From NCBI GenBank assembly GCA_903867225.1, contig CAIPQN010000042.1, positions 38,992 to 102,991 of the forward strand: DNA of 64,000 nucleotides. Direction: 5' to 3'. Origin of the DNA: an uncultured Pseudomonadota bacterium (GTDB lineage Bacteria > Pseudomonadota > Gammaproteobacteria > Methylococcales > Methylomonadaceae). Made by a program: the position numbers and the translations under genes. The notes below the pieces were generated by a model. It was not told the origin of the DNA, did no database searches, and saw only the letters and a list, made by a program, of their open reading frames with translations. Below, one piece after another: positions 44,256 through 52,259 of the stretch. Numbering within the stretch: position 1 is the stretch's first letter; every line of letters begins with the position of its first letter.

Positions 44256-44768
44256 TTATGGTTTTGGCTGAATGACAACGTGAACGCGCTGTTTACTGTT
44301 ATCGGTTGAAGCACTTTTATCACCCGCTTTAACGAGCGAGGTTTTAATGTCGTATTCAATATAATCACTTGAGTACGTTCCGTTTCCTTGTAAAACCGTC
44401 GCGTCACCAATCAAAACCAGTAAATTACGTTTAGGATAAAACTCGCCAGTCGAAGCCTGACCTGTAATATCTTTTCCACCCGCGCTGGGCGTTTGTTTGA
44501 AGCGTGCTGATTTGCCTGAAAAGACTAATTTTTCAGCTTCGCCACCTTTGAAATGCACATCTAATTTATCCGAATTAACCCGAATACTGCCTTGTGTCGC
44601 AACAACATTTCCTGTGTAAGTGCTAAGTTCAGAGCGTTCATCATACGTCGCACCATTTGAATCAATGGTAATCGGCTGTTTCGCATCGCTTTCGAGTGCG
44701 AATAAATTTGTGCTGTAGAGCAGGGCGGCGCATAGCCAAAGTTGTTTATTTTTTATCATAATTGCCAT
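44256..44768 (-). CDS. lptA: LPS transport periplasmic protein
   Basis: The 170-residue protein has a signal peptide (LWLCAALLYSTNLFALES) and an OstA/LptA jelly-roll segment (PITIDSNGATYDERSELSTYTGNVVATQGSIRVNSDKLDV in parts). It polymerises as the bridge that carries LPS across the periplasm. Start may be M1 (44768) or M4 (44759). It overlaps lptC by about 20 bases, consistent with coupled expression. Confidence 0.94.
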   Translation of the reverse strand: MAIMIKNKQLWLCAALLYSTNLFALESDAKQPITIDSNGATYDERSELSTYTGNVVATQGSIRVNSDKLDVHFKGGEAEKLVFSGKSARFKQTPSAGGKDITGQASTGEFYPKRNLLVLIGDATVLQGNGTYSSDYIEYDIKTSLVKAGDKSASTDNSKQRVHVVIQPKP

Positions 44769-45312
44769 GTACTTTTGCTAATAATTCTAAATGAACAGGT
44801 GAACTAAATGTCGCCTTCATGCCTAAACCCGTAGTCAGATTTTCGCCGCTGCGTAATTCGGCGAATTCGTTTGTTTGCGCGAAAGAAGTTTTAGGATAAA
44901 CCGTTAAATTTGAAGTATGAATAATCAACTCGTGTCCTTGTGAACTGGCAGCGCGTTCAATTTCAACTTTTCCATTCAATAATAATGTTTCCCCACCTTT
45001 TTCTAATTCGCCTGTTTCAGAATGACAAGTCCACGCAGGATTTGGGGAGTTATAAAAAAACATTAACGGGTTTTCTAGCTGTGTTGTGCCGTCGTCGCTG
45101 TAATGTGCCATTTTATTGGCAGTTAAATGTGAAGCCAAAACACCTTGCTCATTCATTTGCCACTTTGCGTAACCGACACTGAAAAAATCTGCGCTGTGTT
45201 CAACCGCTTCACGTCGTTCAACATCTTCATTTACCAGCCATTTTGCGAATAAACTGCTCATGATTGCCAGCGCAATGACATAACCATAAAAAGCGTTATG
45301 TTTGGGCATCAT
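44746..45312 (-). CDS. lptC: LPS transport inner-membrane protein
   Basis: The 188-residue bitopic protein has one N-terminal helix (FYGYVIALAIMSSLFAKWL) and a periplasmic jelly-roll domain (LENPLMFFYN, LLNGKVEIERA, TTGLGMKATFSSPVHLELL). It receives LPS from LptBFG and passes it to LptA. The ATG at 45312 overlaps the kdsC stop as ATGA. Confidence 0.92.
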   Translation of the reverse strand: MMPKHNAFYGYVIALAIMSSLFAKWLVNEDVERREAVEHSADFFSVGYAKWQMNEQGVLASHLTANKMAHYSDDGTTQLENPLMFFYNSPNPAWTCHSETGELEKGGETLLLNGKVEIERAASSQGHELIIHTSNLTVYPKTSFAQTNEFAELRSGENLTTGLGMKATFSSPVHLELLAKVHGNYDKK

Positions 45313-45839
45313 TGCAAATAATCCGCCAAAATCGTTTCAAAATTATCTTGTGATTGCATAATCATGTCACACACTTCGCGCACCGCACCAAGTCCGCCAC
45401 CGATTGTCGTTGTCCAATCTGCACAAGCAATAACAGCTTCATTTGCATCGGCAACCGCAATCGCCAAACCCACTTGCGTCATAATCGGTAAATCCACCAC
45501 ATCATCACCGACATAAGCAACTTGTTCGGGCGTTAAATCTAATTTCTGTAGCAAATCAGCAAACGCGGCACGTTTATCACGTTGATTTTGATAAACCAAC
45601 GAAACGTCTAATTCTTCCATGCGTTTTGTGACAATGAATGATTCACGTCCAGAAATCACCGCGATTTCAACGCCTGTTTGTTGCAACATTTTGATGCCAT
45701 GCCCATCACGCGCATGAAACGCTTTGAATTCATTGCCTAAATGGTCAAAGAACAATTTTCCGTCTGTCAAAACGCCATCAACATCTAAAATTAAAAGCTG
45801 AATTTGACGGGCTTGCTCCATTACTCGAACTGGTATCAT
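45309..45839 (-). CDS. kdsC: 3-deoxy-D-manno-octulosonate 8-phosphate phosphatase
   Basis: The 176-residue HAD-superfamily phosphatase removes phosphate from Kdo-8-P to give Kdo for LPS core synthesis. The catalytic motif is LLILDVDGVLTDGKLFF, with FHARDGHGIKMLQ, VISGRESFIVTKR and VAYVGDDVVDLPIM as further HAD motifs. The start codon abuts the kdsD stop. Length and context (kdsD-kdsC-lptC) are standard. Confidence 0.96.
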   Translation of the reverse strand: MIPVRVMEQARQIQLLILDVDGVLTDGKLFFDHLGNEFKAFHARDGHGIKMLQQTGVEIAVISGRESFIVTKRMEELDVSLVYQNQRDKRAAFADLLQKLDLTPEQVAYVGDDVVDLPIMTQVGLAIAVADANEAVIACADWTTTIGGGLGAVREVCDMIMQSQDNFETILADYLQ

Positions 45840-46817
45840 TTAAACTATCCCCGCACGAATCAAATCGTGCATATTTAACGCGCCACACACTTTTTGCTGG
45901 TCATCAACCACGCACAAAGCACTAATTTTCTGTTGTTGCATAATTTGCATTGCTTCTGCTGCCAAACAATCGGCGTGAATAACTTTGCTATTTTTGGTCA
46001 TGACTTCGTGAATTTCACAATTTGGCAAACTCAGATTGTTGCCGAGTAATCGCCGTAAATCGCCATCGGTAAAAACTCCCAGCAATTCATTTTCTGAATT
46101 TATAACCGCTGTCATGCCTAATTTTTTAGTTGTCATTTCTAAAATTGCACCACTAACCGAGGTGTTTTTACTAACTTTTGGAATGGCTGAATCAGTGTGC
46201 ATAATATCGCTGACTCGCAATAATAAACGCCGTCCCAATTGTCCACCAGGGTGCGAAAAAGCAAAATCATCTCGTGTAAAACCACGCGCTTCTAATAACG
46301 AAACTGCCAACGCATCACCCATTACTAATGCCGCTGTTGTACTGGAAGTTGGGGCTAAACCGAGCGGGCAGGCTTCTTGTTCAACACTTACATCTAAATG
46401 AATTGTGGCGAATTTTGCAAGTGTCGATTCTGAATTTCCTGTTAAAGCAATCAGCGAAATGTTGAGCCGTTTTATCAATGGCAAAATCGCTAAAATTTCC
46501 GTTGTTTCACCTGAATTTGATAAAGCCAAAATCACGTCTTGCGCGGTAATCATACCCAAATCACCGTGACTTGCTTCACCCGAATGGACAAAAAAAGCAG
46601 GCGTTCCCGTACTTGCTAACGTCGCAGCTATTTTTCCGCCAATATGTGCCGATTTTCCAACGCCAGTGACAACAATTCGACCTTTGCAGGCAAATAGTAA
46701 TTTACACGCTGCCACAAAATTGGCATCAATGCGGGAAGCTAAATTAGCAACGGCTTGTGCTTCAACTTGAATGACTGCGAGAGCTAATTCCCGCAGCGCG
46801 TCATCATGGATTTTCAT
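45840..46817 (-). CDS. kdsD: Arabinose-5-phosphate isomerase
   Basis: The 325-residue enzyme converts ribulose-5-phosphate to arabinose-5-phosphate, the first step of Kdo synthesis. It has an N-terminal SIS domain (VVTGVGKSAHIGGKIAATLASTG in parts, HSGEASHGDLGM, SNSGETTEIL) and two C-terminal CBS domains (about 205-325). It heads the kdsD-kdsC-lptCAB-rpoN-hpf run and is divergent from fliL. Confidence 0.96.
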   Translation of the reverse strand: MKIHDDALRELALAVIQVEAQAVANLASRIDANFVAACKLLFACKGRIVVTGVGKSAHIGGKIAATLASTGTPAFFVHSGEASHGDLGMITAQDVILALSNSGETTEILAILPLIKRLNISLIALTGNSESTLAKFATIHLDVSVEQEACPLGLAPTSSTTAALVMGDALAVSLLEARGFTRDDFAFSHPGGQLGRRLLLRVSDIMHTDSAIPKVSKNTSVSGAILEMTTKKLGMTAVINSENELLGVFTDGDLRRLLGNNLSLPNCEIHEVMTKNSKVIHADCLAAEAMQIMQQQKISALCVVDDQQKVCGALNMHDLIRAGIV

Positions 46818-46920
46818 AGAGAAATAGGCAAAATTACAATGACGTTATTATGCCACGGTTTATGGAATTGATGTTGCTTGCGAATAAATAGAACTAAAAA
46901 AAACCGTGTCAATATATTAT

Positions 46921-46937
46921 TTGGCACAATTACTGCA
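46921..46937 (+). promoter_or_regulatory. Sigma-54 promoter of the fliL operon
   Basis: TTGGCACAATTACTGCA matches the sigma-54 consensus YTGGCACR-N4-TTGCW with one mismatch, and the GG and GC pairs have the required 12-base spacing. It lies about 110 bases before the fliL ATG in the 229-bp divergent gap. fliL operons of other polar-flagellated gammaproteobacteria depend on sigma-54, and rpoN is encoded in this window. Confidence 0.8.
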
Positions 46938-47046
46938 AATAAAATGCAACAACAATAACGTCGCTTGTCGTTATTGGTTTATAGGTATAATTGCCAGCAT
47001 ATTTTCTGGTGTTTTCGTTAAATGAACAAACGTATAGGTTGTCGAT

Positions 47047-47544
47047 ATGGCTCAAATGGAACAAGACGAAGCGGCTGAAAAGCCATCTAAAAAACCCTTA
47101 ATTATTTTGGTACTTGCTATCATTCTTTCGTTATCGGCTGGTGCAGGTGGAATGTTCTATTACATGAAAATGCAAGCAGAAAAAGCAGTTGAAATAGCAT
47201 GTGCTGAACCACCACCGCCTGTTATAACTACAGTTTATAATGAACTTTCAAAACCATTAGTGGTTAATTTCCCACAAAACTCCTCAGTGCGTTTAGTGAA
47301 AATTACATTGTCGATTGCAGCAGATGATGCAGCGACAATTGCTGTTTTAAAGAAAAATGAACCCATGATGATGAGCAATTTGCTGATGCTTATCAGCGGA
47401 CAAAATACTGACGGTTTAAAAACGCATGAAGGCAAAGTCGCTTTGCGAAATGCAATTTTTGATGACGTGACTGCGATGCTTGAAAAAATGTCGCCAGAAT
47501 CAGAAATCAAAGAAGTTTATTTCACTTCATTTATTATGCAATAA
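47047..47544 (+). CDS. fliL: Flagellar basal body-associated protein FliL
   Basis: The 165-residue protein has one N-terminal helix (PLIILVLAIILSLSAGAGGMFYY) and a periplasmic domain (ELSKPLVVNFPQNSSVRLVKITLSIAA) typical of FliL, which surrounds and assists the stator units. It ends EVYFTSFIMQ, the usual FliL tail. It is first in the fliLMNOPQR-flhBA operon. Confidence 0.94.
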   Translation: MAQMEQDEAAEKPSKKPLIILVLAIILSLSAGAGGMFYYMKMQAEKAVEIACAEPPPPVITTVYNELSKPLVVNFPQNSSVRLVKITLSIAADDAATIAVLKKNEPMMMSNLLMLISGQNTDGLKTHEGKVALRNAIFDDVTAMLEKMSPESEIKEVYFTSFIMQ

Positions 47545-47553
47545 CACAGAATT

Positions 47554-48576
47554 ATGAGCGACTTACTTTCACAAGCAGAAATTGATGCCTTATTGAATGG
47601 CATGGGTGGCGGTGGTGATGAAGACTTTGATTCGGGTGGTGGTGCTGACGATGAAGAATCGAGCGTCTATTCCGAAGAAGTTGCCGAGGAAATGAAAGAG
47701 CGTGGCATCGTTAAATCGTATGATTTAGCGCATCAGGAACGAATTGTTCGTGGTCGAATGCCAACGCTGGAAATGATTAATGAACGTTTTGCACGGTTAT
47801 TACGCGTTTCTGTTTTTCAGTTTATTCGCCGTTCGGCTGAGATTTATATTTCAGGTATTCAAATTAAAAAGTTTTCTGAATTTACCCAAGGCTTGCTCGT
47901 TCCTACCAGTTTAACGGTAATTCGTGTAAATCCTTTGCGTGGTAAAGCCTTGATTATCATGGAGCCGAGTTTGATTTTTACGGCGGTAGATAATTTCTTT
48001 GGTGGCGGCGGATTTTTTGAAAATGCACCCTCAGAAGGCAAAGAATTTACCAATACAGAAATGCGAATTGTGATGATTTTTGTCGAATTGATTTTTAAAG
48101 ACTTAAAAGAATCATGGAAACCCGTTTTGGGATTAGATTTTGAGTATTTAAGTTCTGAAATCAATCCACGTTTCGCGAACATTATTGAACCAACAGAATT
48201 AATTGTGGTGTCTACATTTCACGTTGATTTGGAAGGCGGCGGCGGTGATATTCACATCGCGTTACCTTACGCAATGCTTGAACCTATCCGAGATTTACTC
48301 GATGTTATCAACACCAGCCAAGATGATGTTGATGAAAATTGGTATGACTCACTTTACCGCGAAGTAATGCGCGTTGAAATGCCAGTTAACAGTATTTTAG
48401 TTGAAAAAAATATGTCGATTCGCAGCGTGCTACAACTTAAAAAAGGCGATGTGATTCCGATTGATTTACCTGATCTTGTGTCATTGAATGCCGCACATGT
48501 TCCTATATTTACAGGAAAAGTTGGGATTTCTGATGGCAATTACGCGGTTCAAATTACTGACCGCATTACTAATTAA
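47554..48576 (+). CDS. fliM: Flagellar motor switch protein FliM
   Basis: The 340-residue cytoplasmic C-ring protein begins MSDLLSQAEIDALLNGM, the CheY-P binding peptide. The middle domain (PTLEMINERFARLLRVSVFQFIRRSAEI, FIFTAVDNFFGGGG) and the C-terminal SpoA domain (MSIRSVLQLKKGDVIPIDLP) follow. The CheY-binding peptide is intact even though no che genes lie in the usual place after fliA. Confidence 0.97.
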   Translation: MSDLLSQAEIDALLNGMGGGGDEDFDSGGGADDEESSVYSEEVAEEMKERGIVKSYDLAHQERIVRGRMPTLEMINERFARLLRVSVFQFIRRSAEIYISGIQIKKFSEFTQGLLVPTSLTVIRVNPLRGKALIIMEPSLIFTAVDNFFGGGGFFENAPSEGKEFTNTEMRIVMIFVELIFKDLKESWKPVLGLDFEYLSSEINPRFANIIEPTELIVVSTFHVDLEGGGGDIHIALPYAMLEPIRDLLDVINTSQDDVDENWYDSLYREVMRVEMPVNSILVEKNMSIRSVLQLKKGDVIPIDLPDLVSLNAAHVPIFTGKVGISDGNYAVQITDRITN

Positions 48577-48599
48577 AATTATATTGAGCGAGAGTTAAC

Positions 48600-48944
48600 A
48601 TGAGCGAAATGAACGAAGATACAGAAACCGTTGCATTCAAAGAATTTGAAGATTACGAAGGCGAGCAAGAAGCGGTTAATGAAGAAGTTAATTTAGATGT
48701 TATTTTAGATGTTCCCGTCGTCATTTCGATGGAAATTGGACGAACAAACATTAGTATTCGGAATTTATTGCAACTCAATCAAGGCTCTGTTGTGGAATTA
48801 GAACGTTTTGCGGGTGAACCGTTAGACGTTTTAGTTAATGGAATGTTGATTGCCCATGGTGAAGTTGTTGTAATTAACGATAAATTTGGCATTCGTTTAA
48901 CCGACGTAATTAGTCCGTCAGAACGCGTCAAACGCTTGGCATAA
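48600..48944 (+). CDS. fliN: Flagellar motor switch protein FliN
   Basis: The 114-residue protein has an acidic N-terminal tail (about 1-38) and a SpoA domain: LDVPVVISMEIGRTNISIRNLLQLNQGSVVEL in parts, then PLDVLVNGMLIAHGEVVVIND. It forms the base of the C-ring with FliM. It is followed by fliO with a TAATG overlap. Confidence 0.97.
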   Translation: MSEMNEDTETVAFKEFEDYEGEQEAVNEEVNLDVILDVPVVISMEIGRTNISIRNLLQLNQGSVVELERFAGEPLDVLVNGMLIAHGEVVVINDKFGIRLTDVISPSERVKRLA

Positions 48945-49300
48945 TGCGACAAAATGAAATTATTTCTAGCACTGATTTCGCCAGTTGGGCGTTTGGGTTG
49001 CTGATTGTTTTAGTAATTTTTGCCATTTGCGTATGGGCAATTCGTCAACTTCAATCAGCAACACAAATCGGCGGGGATCGTTTGCAAATTGTCGGCGGTT
49101 TATCGTTGGGAATGCGTGAAAAATTAGTGTTAGTTCAAGCAGGAAAAAAGCAGTTAATTCTCGGCGTAACACCTAGCCGTATTGAAATGTTACACGTTTT
49201 AGAAGGTGACGATTGTTTGAATAAAATCACGTTTGAACCGTCCGAAAATAGTTTTGCTTACAAATTGAAACAAGTCATGAAAGGAAAAGTTGATGCGTAA
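48944..49300 (+). CDS. fliO: Flagellar export apparatus protein FliO
   Basis: The 118-residue protein has one N-terminal helix ([25 protein letters not shown]) and a cytoplasmic part with [30 protein letters not shown], typical of FliO, which aids FliP assembly. It overlaps fliN by one base and fliP by eight. Confidence 0.92.
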   Translation: MRQNEIISSTDFASWAFGLLIVLVIFAICVWAIRQLQSATQIGGDRLQIVGGLSLGMREKLVLVQAGKKQLILGVTPSRIEMLHVLEGDDCLNKITFEPSENSFAYKLKQVMKGKVDA

Positions 49301-50054
49301 ACGTACCGTGATTTTCATTTTATTCACACTCGCAGCACTTGGTTTAAGTGGCGTAGCGTTCGCATTACCATCTGGCATTGAAGCATTGACCGTCACATCG
49401 AATCCGAAAGGTGGTCAAACTTACAGCGTGACATTGCAGATTTTGGCGTTGATGACGATGATGACGTTGTTACCCGCGATGCTGCTGACAATGACTTCAT
49501 TTACCCGAATTATGATTGTGTTCAGTTTGTTACGCCAAGCTCTCGGCACGGGACAAGTGCCAAGCAATCAGGTTTTGCTTGGATTATCGTTGTTTTTGAC
49601 CATTTTTATTATGATGCCTGTTATCGACAAAGTGAATGTTGAAGCGGTGCAACCATATATGGAAGAAAAAATCGATGCAATGCAAGCGATTGAAAAAGCT
49701 TCGATTCCATTTCGCCAATTCATGACAAAACAAACCCGCGAAAGTGATTTAGAATTGTTCGTGCGAATTTCGGGCAAAGCTGAATTGACGAATGCAGACG
49801 AAATTCCATTTTCATTATTATTGCCAGCTTATGTAACTAGCGAAATTAAAACAGCGTTTCAGATTGGTTTTCTCATTTTTTTGCCGTTTCTAATTATCGA
49901 TTTAGTAGTTGCGAGTGTATTGATGTCGATGGGTATGATGATGTTGTCGCCGATGATTATTTCGTTACCTTTTAAAATTATGCTATTTGTTCTCGCAGAT
50001 GGCTGGTCGCTTATTATGGAAATGCTCGCAGCGAGTTTTTTTGTTGGCACTTAA
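49293..50054 (+). CDS. fliP: Flagellar export gate protein FliP
   Basis: The 253-residue protein has a signal peptide ([17 protein letters not shown]) and the FliP core: [24 protein letters not shown], then VMSIGMMM-like [24 protein letters not shown]. It forms the export pore with FliQ and FliR. The track uses TTG at 49290; ATG 49293 after AAAGGA is preferred. Confidence 0.96.
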   Translation: MRKRTVIFILFTLAALGLSGVAFALPSGIEALTVTSNPKGGQTYSVTLQILALMTMMTLLPAMLLTMTSFTRIMIVFSLLRQALGTGQVPSNQVLLGLSLFLTIFIMMPVIDKVNVEAVQPYMEEKIDAMQAIEKASIPFRQFMTKQTRESDLELFVRISGKAELTNADEIPFSLLLPAYVTSEIKTAFQIGFLIFLPFLIIDLVVASVLMSMGMMMLSPMIISLPFKIMLFVLADGWSLIMEMLAASFFVGT

Positions 50055-50069
50055 CGGAGCGTCGAACTT

Positions 50070-50339
50070 ATGACACCCGAAATTATTTATACCGTCGCAC
50101 AAAATGCGATGGTCGTGGCAGTTAAACTCACGATTCCATTATTGTTACCAACGCTCGTCGTTGGTTTAATCATTGCGATGTTTCAAGCCGCAACCCAAAT
50201 CAACGAATCCACCCTAACATTTGTGCCGAAGGTCGTGGTGATAGGTGCCGTTTTGCTGTTAGTCGGTCCCGCAATGTTACAACTGTTTCTCGATTATTTT
50301 CGTGATTTAATCAAGGAAATTCCTCTTCTAATCGGTTGA
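50070..50339 (+). CDS. fliQ: Flagellar export gate protein FliQ
   Basis: The 89-residue protein has two helices (AVKLTIPLLLPTLVVGLIIAMFQA and VVIGAVLLLVGPAML) around the conserved AATQINESTLTFVPK loop. It is normal in length and place. Confidence 0.96.
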   Translation: MTPEIIYTVAQNAMVVAVKLTIPLLLPTLVVGLIIAMFQAATQINESTLTFVPKVVVIGAVLLLVGPAMLQLFLDYFRDLIKEIPLLIG

Positions 50340-50344
50340 TTCAC

Positions 50345-51118
50345 ATGAACTTCACCGAAGCACAATTACTTAATACAATGGCAATGCTTACATTTCCACT
50401 GATGCGAATTAGTGCGATGTTTGTATCGATGCCCGTGTTTAGTGTGCGAGCTGTTCCCGCGCAAGTTCGCGTTATTCTTACAGGTATTATTGCCTTTATT
50501 GTTATTCCGTTATTGCCGCCATTGCCGCAAGTTGAAATGATGAGTTACAAGGGTATGATGATTGGTGTGCAACAAGTCGTGATTGGCATTACGACTGGGT
50601 TTATTCTACAAATGGTTTTTGCCGCTGTGATTTTTGCAGGGCAGGGCGTAGCGTATGGAATGGGCTTAGGTTTCGCGTCGATGGTCGATCCACTGAACGG
50701 TCAACAAATTCCTGTCATTTCACAAATTTACATGATTAGCACGACGTTATTATTTTTGAGTTTAGACGGGCATTTGCTTCTAATTCAATTATTGGTTGAT
50801 AGTTTTACGTCGTTGCCTATTGGTGAATCACTCAATACAAATGATGCGTGGTCGATTATTTTGTGGGGTGGGCGGATATTTTCAGACGGTTTATTGCTTT
50901 CGATGCCTGTCGTTATTAGCTTATTGTTGGTGAACGTGATTTTTGGCGTGGCATCAAAATCTGCACCACAATTACAAATTTTCTCTGTTGGTTTTCCGAT
51001 TACACTGATGTTGGGAATTTTACTTATTTGGTTAACATTGCCCGATATGTTGACGTTGATACCCGATATATTGAACGATGGTTATGATTTAATTAAACAA
51101 TTACTACGATTGACTTAA
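50345..51118 (+). CDS. fliR: Flagellar export gate protein FliR
   Basis: The 257-residue protein begins MNFTEAQLLNTMAMLTFPLMRISAMF and has about six hydrophobic segments, with FAAVIFAGQGVAYGMGLGFASMVDP as the family signature. The track start is a TTG at 50336 overlapping fliQ; the ATG at 50345 is the likelier start, though neither has a strong Shine-Dalgarno. Confidence 0.95.
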   Translation: MNFTEAQLLNTMAMLTFPLMRISAMFVSMPVFSVRAVPAQVRVILTGIIAFIVIPLLPPLPQVEMMSYKGMMIGVQQVVIGITTGFILQMVFAAVIFAGQGVAYGMGLGFASMVDPLNGQQIPVISQIYMISTTLLFLSLDGHLLLIQLLVDSFTSLPIGESLNTNDAWSIILWGGRIFSDGLLLSMPVVISLLLVNVIFGVASKSAPQLQIFSVGFPITLMLGILLIWLTLPDMLTLIPDILNDGYDLIKQLLRLT

Positions 51119-51121
51119 AAA

Positions 51122-52252
51122 ATGGCTGAAGATTCAGGACAAGAAAAAAGCGAAGAACCCACCCAGAAACGCTTAGATGACGCAAAAAAGAAAGGTCAAA
51201 TTGCACGGTCGCGTGAACTGAATACGTTTGTAATGCTGATTATCAGCGCATGGTTACTGATTTCACAAGGCGGACAAGTGGGGCAGGGGTTAATTGAGCT
51301 GATGCAAAGGAATTTCCATGTGTCCCGCGAAACTATTTTTGAACCCCTTACAACTATCGTATTTTTTAAGCAAGCGATGCACGATGGATTGTTGCTTATT
51401 GTGCCATTGATGGTAATTTTAACTATCACTGCTATTATTGCCCCTATTGCCTTAGGAGGTTGGATTTTCAATATGGATACTATCACCCCAAAATTCGACA
51501 AACTCGATCCAATCAAGGGTTTGCCTAAATTATTTTCTGTTAACGGCTTGGTCGAATTACTTAAAGCCTCTCTTAAAATTGCGCTGGTCGGTCTTGTCGG
51601 CTGGTTATTATTCAATTCGATTTTTGCCGAATTATTAGGTTTAAGTTCTGAACCGATGGAACAAGCTGTTATTCATGCCGTCAAACTGATTGCTCATAGT
51701 TTTTTAATTTTAAGTGGCGCGTTAATTTTAGTCGCAGCGATTGATGTGCCGTATCAATTACATAAGCACAGCACCGACTTAAAAATGTCGATGCAAGAAA
51801 TTAAAGACGAACATAAAGAAGCAGAAGGTAGCCCTGAAATTAAAGGACGAATTCGTCGTACTCAAATGGAAATGGCACAAAATCGAATGATGAAAGAAGT
51901 GCCAAATGCCGATGTTATTATCACCAACCCGAGCCATTATGCGATTGCGCTGAAATATGATGAAGGTTCTGGCAATGCACCGATATTGGTTGCGAAAGGG
52001 GTCGATTTAATCGCTGCTCAGATTCGTAATCTTGCGATTGAAGCCAACGTGCCACTCGTTGCAGCACCTCCATTAGCGCGTGCTTTATATTATTCAACTG
52101 AATTAGATAACGAAATTCCACAAGGTTTATATTTAGCGGTTGCTCAAGTATTGGCGTACATTTTCCAATTAAAAGAAGCGGCTAAAACACACGGCACGAA
52201 ACCTGCTGCACCAAAAGATATTAAAGTGCCGTCTGAATTTAAACAGGAATAA
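51122..52252 (+). CDS. flhB: Flagellar export switch protein FlhB, NPSH variant
   Basis: The 376-residue protein has the N-terminal EKSEEPTQKRLDDAKKKGQI, four helices, and a C-terminal cytoplasmic domain that normally self-cleaves at NPTH to switch export from hook to filament. Here the motif reads NPSH (N269-P270-S271-H272), a conservative Thr to Ser change in a highly conserved site. Asn and Pro, the cleavage residues, are kept, so cleavage is probably preserved. Confidence 0.96.
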   Translation: MAEDSGQEKSEEPTQKRLDDAKKKGQIARSRELNTFVMLIISAWLLISQGGQVGQGLIELMQRNFHVSRETIFEPLTTIVFFKQAMHDGLLLIVPLMVILTITAIIAPIALGGWIFNMDTITPKFDKLDPIKGLPKLFSVNGLVELLKASLKIALVGLVGWLLFNSIFAELLGLSSEPMEQAVIHAVKLIAHSFLILSGALILVAAIDVPYQLHKHSTDLKMSMQEIKDEHKEAEGSPEIKGRIRRTQMEMAQNRMMKEVPNADVIITNPSHYAIALKYDEGSGNAPILVAKGVDLIAAQIRNLAIEANVPLVAAPPLARALYYSTELDNEIPQGLYLAVAQVLAYIFQLKEAAKTHGTKPAAPKDIKVPSEFKQE

Positions 52253-52259
52253 CCGCGTC

